From Candidatus Poseidoniaceae archaeon (lineage in GTDB: Archaea > Thermoplasmatota > Poseidoniia > Poseidoniales > Poseidoniaceae), in assembly GCA_029250345.1 (NCBI GenBank), contig JAQXFL010000005.1:1-43691 (forward strand): a DNA stretch of 43,691 nucleotides. Reading direction: 5' to 3'. Below the pieces are notes generated by a model. The model ran no database searches, was not told where the DNA came from, and saw only the letters and a program-made list of their open reading frames with translations. The translations under genes were made by a program, and so were the position numbers. This document shows, piece after piece, positions 1 through 8,092 of the stretch (position 1 is its first letter; each line of letters opens with the position of its first letter).

Positions 1-24
1 CTCGGCGAAGACGACGAAGATTAA
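1..24 (+). CDS. C-terminal end of an unidentified gene (partial)
   Basis: The first 24 bases read as one open frame ending in an acidic tail (LGEDDED) and a TAA stop. Acidic C-termini of this kind are common on proteins in this window. The stop lies in the palindrome TTAA, so the same bases also supply the stop of the converging minus-strand gene. Only eight codons are visible, so the product cannot be named and the call rests on the tidy convergent fit. Confidence 0.35.
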   Translation, partial: LGEDDED

Positions 25-611
25 TGAAAAAATCCTTCCTCTTCAAGTCGCAGTTGTAGTTCCTCATTTTCAGTACTTAATGTTCGATGAGGCCCATCTT
101 TGGGTCGTTCAAGTCTCCATACTTCAAACCCAGCAGTTTCCATCGAATCTTTCGCTCGAGCCACGACCGCAGTTTTCGCTTCTCCACTGGCATCAATACT
201 GCCCTTGCTGATGAGGAGAATACAAATTTCATCCATTGTTTCTTCTGCAAGTTTTTGCACAGCACTGATTCTATCTTTCGAGATTCTTCCAGAACGCTCG
301 CACCAATCGTCCATCACAATGAGTTCAACACTCGGGAGTGAGTTGGAAGTCTGAATCAAAATCTCAACAGCTTGGTCAAAATCTCCACCAATGTTCATCG
401 CATGATACTTTGCAGAATTGGCGAGTGAAAGGTGTGAGAAAAGTTGCCCGAATCGAACGCCGTCAGGCATGAATGGAGATGCCCATAGGACGCGACCTCC
501 TCGTTCGATCACATCCGTTGCCATATGCAATCCTAGCGTTGTCCCGCCCACGCTTCCTTCAACAGCGAGGTGGATATTTTCGCCGGATTGCTTGAAGCGG
601 AATCTCCCCAT
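21..611 (-). CDS. RecA/RadB-like ATPase-fold protein with degenerate P-loop
   Basis: A 196-residue protein that resembles the core of a RecA/RadB/KaiC-type domain. Near the N-terminus a glycine-rich turn (EGSVGGTTLGLH) sits where Walker A is expected but has no lysine. A hydrophobic strand ending in Asp (VELIVMDDW, about residue 100) fits Walker B, and a later strand (ICILLISKG) fits the next core beta strand. The missing lysine suggests weak or absent ATP hydrolysis, as in paralogs that regulate RadA or bind nucleotide without turnover. Start chosen at an ATG; a GTG seven codons upstream (632) is possible. It stands alone on the minus strand and shares its TTAA stop with the gene entering from the left. 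The family assignment is inferred from motif order only. Confidence 0.6.
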   Translation of the reverse strand: MGRFRFKQSGENIHLAVEGSVGGTTLGLHMATDVIERGGRVLWASPFMPDGVRFGQLFSHLSLANSAKYHAMNIGGDFDQAVEILIQTSNSLPSVELIVMDDWCERSGRISKDRISAVQKLAEETMDEICILLISKGSIDASGEAKTAVVARAKDSMETAGFEVWRLERPKDGPHRTLSTENEELQLRLEEEGFFH

Positions 612-700
612 GGGACGGGATGGATGGAACACAGCATTGATACTTACCCATCGGCAATATCCTCAGCAACCTTCATGCCCTACCTGCACTACCCAACACT

Positions 701-925
701 ATGAGCGGCGACCTCGAAGTACGCAAGGGTGAACGGATTCCTCGACGCCCTCTTCCAGAGTTCAATGAGGCATCCTCATTCCGTGAAGCTCTTCAGCGAG
801 ACGGAATTTTGGGAACGATTCTCGGAGATTCAAACCAGTACGGGCCTTTGTCGATGCTCTTTGTTCTGCTCGGTGTGGCCACTGTGACAGGATTTCTCAT
901 CAAGATGATTTCCGTGTTTCTTTGA
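701..925 (+). CDS. small single-pass membrane protein
   Basis: A 74-residue protein of unknown function. The first 50 residues are polar and rich in Arg, Glu and Pro; residues about 50-73 form one hydrophobic segment running to the C-terminus. The shape is that of a tail-anchored protein with its soluble part in the cytoplasm. It lies between the divergent RecA-like gene and the next membrane protein on the same strand. Codon use resembles the neighbours. The call depends on the open frame and its membrane-protein shape; I recognise no family. Confidence 0.5.
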   Translation: MSGDLEVRKGERIPRRPLPEFNEASSFREALQRDGILGTILGDSNQYGPLSMLFVLLGVATVTGFLIKMISVFL

Positions 926-1013
926 ATTCGCCCCCTACTGCGGTTGAACAAAACCACATTTTTCTCCTTTTGATGACGGTAAACATCAAACCCTTTCCAC
1001 TGAACGAGCATCC

Positions 1014-1442
1014 ATGGATGAACAATCGGTTAACGTCGAAAGCCGAACCTCATCTCAGGACAAACGCTGGACAATCATGGCTGCCCTCCTCGGTACAAAC
1101 ACGGCTTTCATGCTGTTCCAAGGCATACAGCAGGAAGCAAATCCGCAACAAATCCGAGAAATCGCTCTCGCCATCATCGCCGCATCATTGCCGTTTCAGG
1201 GCATTTACTTTCTCATCTACACGTTCATGATGGAACACGATGGTGAACTTAGTCCTGAACGGATTGAACGGTTGAATATGGCTTCAGCGGTTTGTCAAAT
1301 CGTAGCGTATTTTTCGCTCATTGGCGTTGCAATGATGTGGTACAACATCTCTCTTTACGTAGGATTAGCGTTCCTGCTGTCCACTTCCCTTGCCATCATC
1401 TTGATTCGTTCCGTAATGACTCCTGTTCACATTGATGAATAA
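1014..1442 (+). CDS. four-pass membrane protein of unknown function
   Basis: A 142-residue protein with a polar N-terminus of about 20 residues and four hydrophobic segments at roughly 22-37, 49-69, 85-106 and 110-130, separated by short loops. A charged loop (HDGELSPERIERLN) joins the second and third segments. No catalytic motif or transporter signature is visible. It follows the tail-anchored protein by about 90 bases on the same strand and precedes purB. Similar small four-helix proteins are common orphans in archaeal genomes; no function is offered. Confidence 0.65.
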   Translation: MDEQSVNVESRTSSQDKRWTIMAALLGTNTAFMLFQGIQQEANPQQIREIALAIIAASLPFQGIYFLIYTFMMEHDGELSPERIERLNMASAVCQIVAYFSLIGVAMMWYNISLYVGLAFLLSTSLAIILIRSVMTPVHIDE

Positions 1443-1509
1443 TCTCTGACCTCGACGTGCATCGTAAACAACGGCAATGTTGATGAAGCGTGGCGTGTGG
1501 AGTTCAAGC

Positions 1510-2859
1510 ATGGCCTTCTGCCCACTGGATTATCGATACGGTTGCCAAGATTTCAAACGCATTTGGTCCGAAGTCGGACGCCACGAACGCCAACTCGAAG
1601 TTGAGCGTGCTTTGATATGGGCACACATGCAACTTGGTCGAGTCACTGAAGAGGACTACAATGCTGTTGCAGCGATTGCCAATCCAGATTCTGTTACCAA
1701 AGAGCGAGTCTCGGAAATCGAAGCCGAAACTCGCCACGATATTATGGCCCTCACCAAGGCGATGGCCGAAGCAGCTGGTGATGCTGGTTGGTGTATTCAT
1801 CTTGGAGCAACTTCGAACGATATTGTTGATACAGCGGTTGCATTGCAACTTCGTGACAGCATCGTTTTGCTTCGTGAGCAATTGTGCCTTCTCATAGGTG
1901 TGTGTGCAGACGTCGCAGAACGTGAACGAGATACAGTAATGCTCGGCCGTACGCACGGTCAAGCAGCAGTTCCGATCACTTTCGGTTTGAAAGCAGCAGT
2001 ATGGCTCGATGAACTTCGCAGGCATTTGGTCCGCTTGGATGAAGCAGCACCCCGAATTTCAGTTGGTAAGTTCCTCGGTGCAGTTGGTACCGGTGCTGCA
2101 CAAGGCGAGAATGCACGTGAGTTGCAACGGTTAATTCTGACCCATTTGGGTCTTGGCGTTCCGCTTGCAACCACTCAAGTTGTCGGCCGAGACCGGTACA
2201 TTGAGTACGTCTCATGGCTTTCCACTGTTGCAGCAACTTGCGAGAAGATTTTGCAAGAAGTCCGAAACTTACAACGCTCCGAACTGCGAGAAGCAGGTGA
2301 AGGGTTTGATGTCGAAAAGCAAGTTGGTTCGTCGACCATGGCTCACAAGAAAAACCCGATCAAGTCGGAGAACGCTTGTGGACTTGCACGCATTGTCCGT
2401 GCCATGATTATTCCAACCTACGAGAATGCGTTGTTGTGGCACGAACGAGACCTTACGAACTCCAGCAGTGAGCGTTTCACTCTCTCGCACGGTTCGGCTC
2501 TCTGTGAAGATGTACTTGCCAAAACTCGTGATGTTCTCAAGAACATGTGGGTCGACGCAGAACGATGCATGGCGAACATCAAAGCTCAGAAAGGTCTTGT
2601 GATGGCAGAGAAAGTCATGATTGATTTGGTCGACCACGGCATTCCTCGAGATGAGGCACACGAAATTCTTCGTGCGGCTTCTTTCGAAGCAGTGGATAAG
2701 AACCTCGAACTGATTGATGTCTGCAGCCGTACTCCTGAAATCTCAGCGGCGTTCTCTGCAGAAGAACTTGAGGCTATGTTCGAACCTGCAAACCACATTG
2801 GTGTGTCGGGTGAAATCGTCGACGAGTGCGTTGCTCTCGCTCGTCAAGCAATTGCTTGA
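1510..2859 (+). CDS. purB: adenylosuccinate lyase
   Basis: Cytoplasmic purine-biosynthesis enzyme that removes fumarate from SAICAR and from adenylosuccinate, yielding AICAR and AMP. The 449-residue product belongs to the fumarase/aspartase superfamily. Visible signatures are the His-containing block LGRTHGQAAVP, the early substrate-binding segment GATSNDIVDTA, and the flexible signature loop GSSTMAHKKNP, which carries the catalytic Ser (many family members have PHKRNP, so Ala and Lys are mild substitutions). The ATG at 1510 begins the conserved N-terminus (MAFCPLDYRYG); an in-frame ATG eleven codons upstream gives only an unconserved leader. The gene overlaps the 3' end of the converging dph6 by 16 bases. 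Confidence 0.95.
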   Translation: MAFCPLDYRYGCQDFKRIWSEVGRHERQLEVERALIWAHMQLGRVTEEDYNAVAAIANPDSVTKERVSEIEAETRHDIMALTKAMAEAAGDAGWCIHLGATSNDIVDTAVALQLRDSIVLLREQLCLLIGVCADVAERERDTVMLGRTHGQAAVPITFGLKAAVWLDELRRHLVRLDEAAPRISVGKFLGAVGTGAAQGENARELQRLILTHLGLGVPLATTQVVGRDRYIEYVSWLSTVAATCEKILQEVRNLQRSELREAGEGFDVEKQVGSSTMAHKKNPIKSENACGLARIVRAMIIPTYENALLWHERDLTNSSSERFTLSHGSALCEDVLAKTRDVLKNMWVDAERCMANIKAQKGLVMAEKVMIDLVDHGIPRDEAHEILRAASFEAVDKNLELIDVCSRTPEISAAFSAEELEAMFEPANHIGVSGEIVDECVALARQAIA

Positions 2860-3509
2860 ACATCCGTAATTTCGTAGGTTCCTCGGACACCATCCCAGTG
2901 TACTTCTCCGGACAATTCCAGTCGACCAGGCAGATGAGGTCCGCCAGTTACCAACGTCTCGTATTCTCCACCTTCGCCGTCAACATTGAATCGGAATCGC
3001 TTTGCAAGTTGTTCAAGTTCGCTGAGAGATGATGCATCGAGTGTACGCCCAATCCATTCTTTCCCAAGCCCCTCACAACTCACCCCGGTAATGAAAACCT
3101 CGAACTTATTCTCGATGAGTCCACGCATGTGTGCTTCGCTTTGTTGGTGCCAAAGCGGCGTCCAACTTTTGATGTCGAGACGCTGTGCCATTCTTTCAAT
3201 TCTGCTTTTTTGGTAATCGGACCGCAATGCGCCACTCACAACACCGTCTATGTTCAGCTGTGCTAACGCTTCTTCAAGATCTTGAATTTCTTCCTCTTGA
3301 ACACCTTTGGTTTCAACTTCAATCCAGGGAATCTCAGCAAGTCGGGCTTGGTGTTCGACCAAATGAGTACCGGGAACTTGGAACATCCACGAATCTCCGC
3401 CGGTAATGCGAACCGTCACAAGATGAGTTACATCCCATCCACGGCAAGTTGCCCACCACCATGCAGCAGCGGAGTCTTTGCCGCCGGAGGAGAGCACTGC
3501 GACGCGCAT
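2844..3509 (-). CDS. dph6: diphthine--ammonia ligase
   Basis: Catalyses the last step of diphthamide synthesis: ATP-dependent amidation of diphthine on the modified histidine of EF-2. The 221-residue product starts with the PP-loop ATP pyrophosphatase motif SSGGKDSAAAWW and continues with the archaeal/eukaryotic Dph6 pattern (VVSGALRSDYQKSRIE; TPLWHQ; FITGVSCEGLG; DGEGGEYETLV). I placed the start at the ATG immediately before the PP-loop; a much longer open frame upstream crosses the psmA promoter region and its extra 126 residues are low-complexity and unconserved. The target EF-2 is encoded at 14631-16838 and retains the acceptor His. The gene converges on purB with a 16-base overlap. Confidence 0.9.
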   Translation of the reverse strand: MRVAVLSSGGKDSAAAWWWATCRGWDVTHLVTVRITGGDSWMFQVPGTHLVEHQARLAEIPWIEVETKGVQEEEIQDLEEALAQLNIDGVVSGALRSDYQKSRIERMAQRLDIKSWTPLWHQQSEAHMRGLIENKFEVFITGVSCEGLGKEWIGRTLDASSLSELEQLAKRFRFNVDGEGGEYETLVTGGPHLPGRLELSGEVHWDGVRGTYEITDVQAIA

Positions 3510-3652
3510 GGTGTTGCTACATGCCTCTGTTTGAAGAGGTTGGGGGTGAAGTGGTGATGTGTAAGGGTTCAAATGGGGTGGCGTTGAGTGGTTTGTATCT
3601 CGGCCGGTGAGTGTGTGTTCATGCGAGTGAACCCGTATCCTCATAAAGCGTC

Positions 3653-3660
3653 GATTTAAG
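3653..3660 (+). promoter_or_regulatory. candidate TATA element for psmA
   Basis: GATTTAAG lies about 25 bases before the psmA ATG at 3682. Archaeal TATA boxes sit about 25 bases before the transcription start, so this would give a leaderless or nearly leaderless mRNA starting at that ATG. No Shine-Dalgarno sequence precedes it, which agrees. Inferred from position and composition only. Confidence 0.4.
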
Positions 3661-3681
3661 GACACAGTGAGAGTGAACGAA

Positions 3682-4404
3682 ATGCAACCAAGCGGAAGAG
3701 GATATGACCACGGAATTACTACTTTTAGCCCAGACGGACGATTGTTCCAAGTTGAATACGCTCGAGAATCTGTAAAGCGTGGAACCACAACAGCCGGACT
3801 CAAGTTCCGTGACGGCGTGGTTCTGGTTTGTGACAAGCGCATTGTTAGTCGTCTTATTATCCCAGAATCCATTGAAAAGATGTTCAAGATTGACGAACAT
3901 ATTGGAATCGCAACCTCTGGCTTGGTCGCTGATGCTCGCCAACTCGTTGCACGTGCTCGTGTTGATGCTCAAGTCAACCGTATCACATACGCTGCAAGCG
4001 TTCCAGTCGATGTTTTGGTCAAGAAACTCTGTGACTTCAAGCAGTCGTTCACCCAATACGGTGGTTCACGACCGTTTGGTACGGCGTTGTTGATTGGCGG
4101 TGTTGACCCGAACGGTATCCACCTCTACGAAACCGACCCAAGTGGCGCATACCAGTCCTACCACGCTGGTGCTATCGGTAGCGGAAGAAACACCGTGATT
4201 GAATACTTCGAATCCAATTGGAAAGAAGGCCTAACACTCAATGCAGCAATGAAACTCGGGCTCGAAGCTCTTCGCAGTGCGAACGATACCGAACTAAACA
4301 GAGAAGCTGTGGAAGTTACCGTTGTTGATGGTGATGGATACCGTGTTCTCGACCGTTCTGAAGTGAACAAGCAAATCGACCGCTTGAAACCACTTGAGGA
4401 CTGA
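3682..4404 (+). CDS. psmA: proteasome subunit alpha
   Basis: Forms the two outer rings of the 20S proteasome, gating substrate entry and docking regulatory ATPases. The 240-residue product opens with the conserved gate and H0 region (YDHGITTFSPDGRLFQVEYA), followed by RGTTTAGLKF, the SIEKM segment whose Lys corresponds to the pocket Lys that binds HbYX tails, then TSGLVADAR and the QYGGSRPFG block. YDR is usual where this protein has YDH; the Arg-to-His change lies in the gate. ATG at 3682 is preferred; GTG codons at 3667 and 3673 are in frame. It heads the SBDS-exosome cluster, the classic archaeal superoperon arrangement. The beta subunit is not in this window. Confidence 0.95.
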   Translation: MQPSGRGYDHGITTFSPDGRLFQVEYARESVKRGTTTAGLKFRDGVVLVCDKRIVSRLIIPESIEKMFKIDEHIGIATSGLVADARQLVARARVDAQVNRITYAASVPVDVLVKKLCDFKQSFTQYGGSRPFGTALLIGGVDPNGIHLYETDPSGAYQSYHAGAIGSGRNTVIEYFESNWKEGLTLNAAMKLGLEALRSANDTELNREAVEVTVVDGDGYRVLDRSEVNKQIDRLKPLED

Positions 4405-4459
4405 GTTTAGATAACCACGTTCAAATGCCGCCTCCCGACTCAACAGTCGAGGGAACATT

Positions 4460-5146
4460 ATGGTAAGTCTTGATGATGCCGTGCTCGCACGCATGGAAAA
4501 AGGTGGAAAGCGATACGAATTACTGGTCGATCCGAACTTAGTTGATGTGTTTAAGTCTGAACCGGCATCGGTCGACCTCAATGCCTTTCTAGCAATGGAC
4601 GAGGTGTTCCATGACATACGAGGCGGCGAACGACCAACTGAGGATGCCATTGAGAATACCTTTGGCACACAAGACATTTTTGAAATCACCAAAACCGTAT
4701 TGTCTAAAGGGAGTATACAACTTACGACAGCTCAACGTAAAGCCCGTGTTGAGCAAATGCGTCAACAAATCGTTCACGAAATACACACACAAGCAGTTGA
4801 TCCGAAGACCAAGAGCCCTCATCCAAAAACTCGGATTGAATTGGCACTCAATGAGTCTCGTTACTCGGTTGATCCATTCAAGCGCTTGGATGATCAAGTC
4901 AAAGACGCTATTGAATTGCTTAAACCCATGATTCCACTGTCTTTTGAATCGGTACGGCTTGCTGTCCGAGTCCCTGGTTCTGCTTACGGTGGCTCGTCCC
5001 GAATTTTGCGTCCATATCTTGAGAAGGAACAATGGCTTGAAAACGGCTCTTGGGCCGGAATTATAGAGATTCCCGCAGGTATGAAAGACACCATTTATGG
5101 GAAATTGATGAGCCAATCATCCGATACCGAAATGAAGGAACTTTGA
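4460..5146 (+). CDS. sdo1: ribosome maturation protein SBDS/Sdo1
   Basis: Homolog of the Shwachman-Bodian-Diamond protein, which works with EF-2-like GTPases to release the anti-association factor from nascent large subunits. The 228-residue product has the normal archaeal length and three-domain order: an N-terminal FYSH domain (GGKRYELLVDPN; TFGTQDIFEITKTVLSKG), a central helical domain (about 95-165, with HPKTRIELAL and VDPFKRLDDQ), and a C-terminal ferredoxin-like domain (LAVRVPGSAYGGSSRIL). It lies 55 bases after psmA and 83 before rrp4, its standard neighbours in archaea. Confidence 0.93.
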   Translation: MVSLDDAVLARMEKGGKRYELLVDPNLVDVFKSEPASVDLNAFLAMDEVFHDIRGGERPTEDAIENTFGTQDIFEITKTVLSKGSIQLTTAQRKARVEQMRQQIVHEIHTQAVDPKTKSPHPKTRIELALNESRYSVDPFKRLDDQVKDAIELLKPMIPLSFESVRLAVRVPGSAYGGSSRILRPYLEKEQWLENGSWAGIIEIPAGMKDTIYGKLMSQSSDTEMKEL

Positions 5147-5229
5147 ACCAATTTTATTGGGGTTCGATAGAATCCCTATGGGTCGGTTTTATCATGGGTT
5201 GGCGATTCGCCACGAATGGAGAGAAAGAA

Positions 5230-5925
5230 ATGTCCAACGGTCAAAACGGCGCCGAGCAGCGCCTCGTGACCCCGGGTATGGCTATTGGGCCATCAGCCGG
5301 GATTCGCGTAGGAAGTGGTGCACTCGCACAAAACGATACAATCATTGCTACCCGACTCGGGTGGGTTAAAGAATTCAACAATACGGTGTCTGTCGACCCG
5401 ATTAACAGTGCTTACATGCCTCGCTCTGGTGACCTCATCGTCGCTACAGTGGCGGAAGTTCGTAACAATCTTTGGTTCATGAACATCAACGGCCCGTTCC
5501 AGGGTCTTTTGCCAATGTCGCTTGCGCCATGGAAGGTCGAATTCGGCGCTGCACGCCAGCACATGGGAATCGGCGATGTCGTTCTTGCCCGTGTTCAAGA
5601 AGTCGACGAGTGCCACAATGTCGTCCTCACAATGAAGGGTGTCGGCCTACGCAGACTTACTCAAGGCTCTCTACACTCTGTACCAATCAACCATCTTGAC
5701 CGCCTTCGTGGAGAAGGAAACGCAACTCTGCAACGTCTTCGAGACGCTTGTGATTGCCGAATTATTGTCGGTGAAAACGGCAAAGTTTGGGTTGACGGTG
5801 ATTCAGAAGGAACTGCTTGGGCTCGCCAAGCGTTCGATTTAGTCCGCAATTCAGGACACAAAGACACATTCGAAGCAGATTTAACTGCTCTTGAAAAAAA
5901 TACTCCAAAAAAGGGTGATGCTTAA
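5230..5925 (+). CDS. rrp4: exosome RNA-binding subunit Rrp4
   Basis: Cap subunit of the archaeal RNA exosome that binds RNA and feeds it to the Rrp41-Rrp42 ring. The 231-residue product has an N-terminal domain (VTPGMAIGP), an S1 domain (about 65-140: GDLIVATVAEVRNNLWFMNI ... GDVVLARVQEVDE) and a KH domain with the GxxG loop (IIVGENGKVWVDG, about 178-190). An ATG at 5230 after GAGAAAG gives the usual N-terminus; an ATG at 5194 would add twelve residues. The longer open frame further upstream overlaps the SBDS gene and is not conserved. The stop overlaps the rrp41 start (TAATG). Confidence 0.93.
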   Translation: MSNGQNGAEQRLVTPGMAIGPSAGIRVGSGALAQNDTIIATRLGWVKEFNNTVSVDPINSAYMPRSGDLIVATVAEVRNNLWFMNINGPFQGLLPMSLAPWKVEFGAARQHMGIGDVVLARVQEVDECHNVVLTMKGVGLRRLTQGSLHSVPINHLDRLRGEGNATLQRLRDACDCRIIVGENGKVWVDGDSEGTAWARQAFDLVRNSGHKDTFEADLTALEKNTPKKGDA

Positions 5926-6653
5926 TGGGCGGATACGGTGATGTACAATTATTACGCGACGACGGTCTTCGACTGGACGGACGCAAGCTAGACGAAATGC
6001 GACCAGTCTCCATCGAAGCGGGAATTCTTCCTGCTGCTGATGGCTCAGCAATGGTTACGCATGGATTGAACGTTGCAGTTGCTGCAGTCTACGGACCTAT
6101 GGAAGCGCATCCTCGAAAGATTCAACGCCAAGACCGTGCGGTGATCGATGTTCGATACAACATGGCTCCGTTTTCAACCGGTGACCGGATTCGTCCAGGT
6201 TACAACCGACGTTCACGTGAAATCTCCAAGGTGACAGCAGAAGCGCTTGAATCCGTCGTCCTCGTTGAACGATACCCTCGCTCAAAGATACGTGTAGAAA
6301 TCGAAATCTTGGCTGCTGAAGCCGGAACTCGCTGCGCAGGAATTACTGCCGCTGCAGTTGCCCTTGCTGATGCTGGAATCCCAATGCGTGACCTCATTGT
6401 TGGTGTCGCATCTGGTAAAGTCGAAGACACCGTTGTCCTCGACCTCGACAAGGCTGAGGATAACTACGGACAAGCAGATTTGCCCGTCGGTATTCTTCCA
6501 AACACAGGCGAAATTGCATTCCTCCAAATGGATGGCGACCTCTCCCCTGATGAATACAATCTAGCAATGGAGTACAATTTCAAAGCAGCCGCTGAGATTC
6601 ACGAAATCATGGTTGATGCTCTCAAGCGACGATACGAAGGGGGCGAAAACTGA
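5925..6653 (+). CDS. rrp41: exosome catalytic subunit Rrp41
   Basis: RNase PH-type subunit carrying the phosphorolytic 3'-to-5' exoribonuclease and polyadenylating active site of the exosome ring. The 242-residue product shows RLDGRKLDEMRP at the N-terminus, the phosphate-binding region around YPRSKIRVEIEIL, and the catalytic aspartate pair in DNYGQADLP (Asp-x5-Asp). Length and order match archaeal Rrp41. One-base overlaps with both rrp4 and rrp42 point to tight translational coupling and fixed subunit stoichiometry. Confidence 0.95.
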   Translation: MGGYGDVQLLRDDGLRLDGRKLDEMRPVSIEAGILPAADGSAMVTHGLNVAVAAVYGPMEAHPRKIQRQDRAVIDVRYNMAPFSTGDRIRPGYNRRSREISKVTAEALESVVLVERYPRSKIRVEIEILAAEAGTRCAGITAAAVALADAGIPMRDLIVGVASGKVEDTVVLDLDKAEDNYGQADLPVGILPNTGEIAFLQMDGDLSPDEYNLAMEYNFKAAAEIHEIMVDALKRRYEGGEN

Positions 6654-7438
6654 TGGTCGAACTCGTACCAACATTGCTTCGCCAAGAACTCGCTCGTCTT
6701 GCAGAAGACGATCAACGACTCGACGGACGCAGCCAATGGGAAGGCCGAGAAGTCAGTCTCGAAGTGGACTGCCTCTACAACGCTGAAGGTTCAGCAAAGG
6801 TCGTCATGGGCAAAACCATCGTTTATGCCGGTGTTAAGTTCGAACTCCGAACACCTTGGCCTGACCGCCCTACACAGGGTTCACTCATGTGTGGTGCAGA
6901 ACTACGTCCTGTGGCTCACCGCAAGTATGAACCTGGGCCACCATCACCGCAATCCATTGAACTTGGCCGTGTAGTTGACCGTGGAATCCGTGAATCCGGA
7001 TGCATCGACATGGAGAGTCTCTGTATTGTTCCTGGAGAGAAGGTCTGGGGCGTCATGATTGACATCCACGTTCTTTCCGACGGCGGAAATATTTTCGACG
7101 CTTGCGGACTTGCCGCAATCGCTGCTTTGCGAACGGCAATTGTTCCTGCTGAACGATTTGATGTTGGCGAAGATTACAAGCTGAAAGTCAACGGAACACC
7201 CATCATGTCATCCTTTACTCGTGTCGGAGGCCGTTACATTTACGACCCATCTGAAGAGGAGGAACTCGGTGGCGATGAGCGAATTCATATCACTCTCGGA
7301 GACGAGGGTCACCTCCATTCCCTACAAAAGGGGTTAAGAGGGGTGTTCACGCCGGCCGAATTTGCAGAGATATTCGATGTGGCACATCAGCGATGCGCCG
7401 ATCTTCGAACACTCGTGGCAAACCAGGAGGGGAACTGA
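6653..7438 (+). CDS. rrp42: exosome non-catalytic ring subunit Rrp42
   Basis: Partners Rrp41 in the hexameric exosome ring; needed for the active site but without catalytic aspartates of its own. The 261-residue product has the Rrp42 opening (RLDGRSQWEGREVSLEVD), GSAKVVMGKTIVYAGVKFEL, the cysteine-bearing segment SGCIDMESLCIVPGEKVW, and IDIHVLSDGGNIFDACGLA. Where Rrp41 has its Asp-x5-Asp pair, this protein does not, as expected. Start overlaps the rrp41 stop by one base (TGATG). Confidence 0.95.
   Translation: MVELVPTLLRQELARLAEDDQRLDGRSQWEGREVSLEVDCLYNAEGSAKVVMGKTIVYAGVKFELRTPWPDRPTQGSLMCGAELRPVAHRKYEPGPPSPQSIELGRVVDRGIRESGCIDMESLCIVPGEKVWGVMIDIHVLSDGGNIFDACGLAAIAALRTAIVPAERFDVGEDYKLKVNGTPIMSSFTRVGGRYIYDPSEEEELGGDERIHITLGDEGHLHSLQKGLRGVFTPAEFAEIFDVAHQRCADLRTLVANQEGN
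7425..7430 (+). promoter_or_regulatory. strong Shine-Dalgarno for rpl37ae
   Basis: AGGAGG lies eight bases before the TTG at 7439. This perfect match to the anti-Shine-Dalgarno supports TTG as the real initiation codon of L37Ae, which otherwise has no nearby ATG. Confidence 0.7.
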
Positions 7439-7798
7439 TTGGCAAAGCGAACACAAAAAGCAGGCGCAACAGCACGATTTGGAGCTCGATACGGTGTATC
7501 CGTTCGACGTAACGCAGGGTCAGCACTGGCGAAGAAAACCGCCAAGTATACCTGCCCAGTATGCCAATACCGTAAGGTGACCCGACAATCCGTAGGAATT
7601 TGGTCCTGTGGAAAGTGCGGACACACCTTCGCTGGTGGCGCATGGGAACCTTTCACACGTGCTTCAGATACAAACAGCCGAATTCTACGCCGTTCAGTCG
7701 AAGGTGCAACCACCGCAGACATGGCATTCATCGCTCAACAAGCAGCAATGGATTATGAGCGTGCACTCGCTGCTGGCGAAATCTCTGAAGAAGAGTGA
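7439..7798 (+). CDS. rpl37ae: large ribosomal subunit protein L37Ae (eL43)
   Basis: Small zinc-binding protein of the archaeal/eukaryotic 50S subunit. The N-terminus (RTQKAGATARFGARYG) and the zinc ribbon CPVC ... CGKC (Cys 39, 42, 57, 60) are typical, as is the AGGAW segment after the ribbon. At 119 residues it is longer than the usual 80-95 because of an acidic, Ala-rich tail (roughly residues 75-119). Translation begins at TTG directly after the rrp42 stop. The gene usually found next in archaea, rpoP, is absent here; pcc1 follows after 22 bases. Confidence 0.92.
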   Translation: MAKRTQKAGATARFGARYGVSVRRNAGSALAKKTAKYTCPVCQYRKVTRQSVGIWSCGKCGHTFAGGAWEPFTRASDTNSRILRRSVEGATTADMAFIAQQAAMDYERALAAGEISEEE

Positions 7799-7820
7799 AC
7801 ACTCTCGTGGAGTGTTGACG

Positions 7821-8075
7821 ATGTCGTGGTCATTGACCCTGTCAGTTCAATCCAATTCACGTGAAGATACCAAGGCTCTTGCTGATGCACTCATCACAGA
7901 TGAAGATGTCATTTGGGCAACTTCGAAAGAGCATTTCTCATTCCAATTGAATGAAGAAAAAGCAAAGGATTTGCGTGCAATGCTTAACACCCGTATGCGT
8001 GGTCTCATCGCAGTGGATTCTCTGCTTGCATCTCTCGTGGACCAGTCCGAGGGTTCATCAACCCAAGGCCAGTGA
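7821..8075 (+). CDS. pcc1: KEOPS complex subunit Pcc1
   Basis: Small subunit of the KEOPS complex, which makes the t6A modification at A37 of ANN-decoding tRNAs; Pcc1 mediates dimerisation and tRNA binding. The 84-residue product shows the expected beta-alpha-beta pattern, with a helix in the form KAKDLRAMLNTRMRGLIAVDSLL that matches the family's lRaaLNsylR segment. Sequence similarity is modest; position between L37Ae and prefoldin beta, its usual place in archaea, carries much of the weight. ATG at 7821 is the natural start; the frame remains open far upstream inside rpl37ae. Confidence 0.8.
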   Translation: MSWSLTLSVQSNSREDTKALADALITDEDVIWATSKEHFSFQLNEEKAKDLRAMLNTRMRGLIAVDSLLASLVDQSEGSSTQGQ

Positions 8076-8092
8076 GAAGAACAGGTGAGCGT

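Noticed and set aside
1504..2025. long minus-strand frame opposite purB
   Set aside because: It is antisense to a strongly conserved enzyme, Cys/Ser-rich and without family features; a shadow of the purB codon pattern.
3510..3887. 126-residue N-terminal extension of dph6
   Set aside because: It runs through the psmA promoter and coding start, is low-complexity and unconserved, and the PP-loop begins right after the ATG at 3509.
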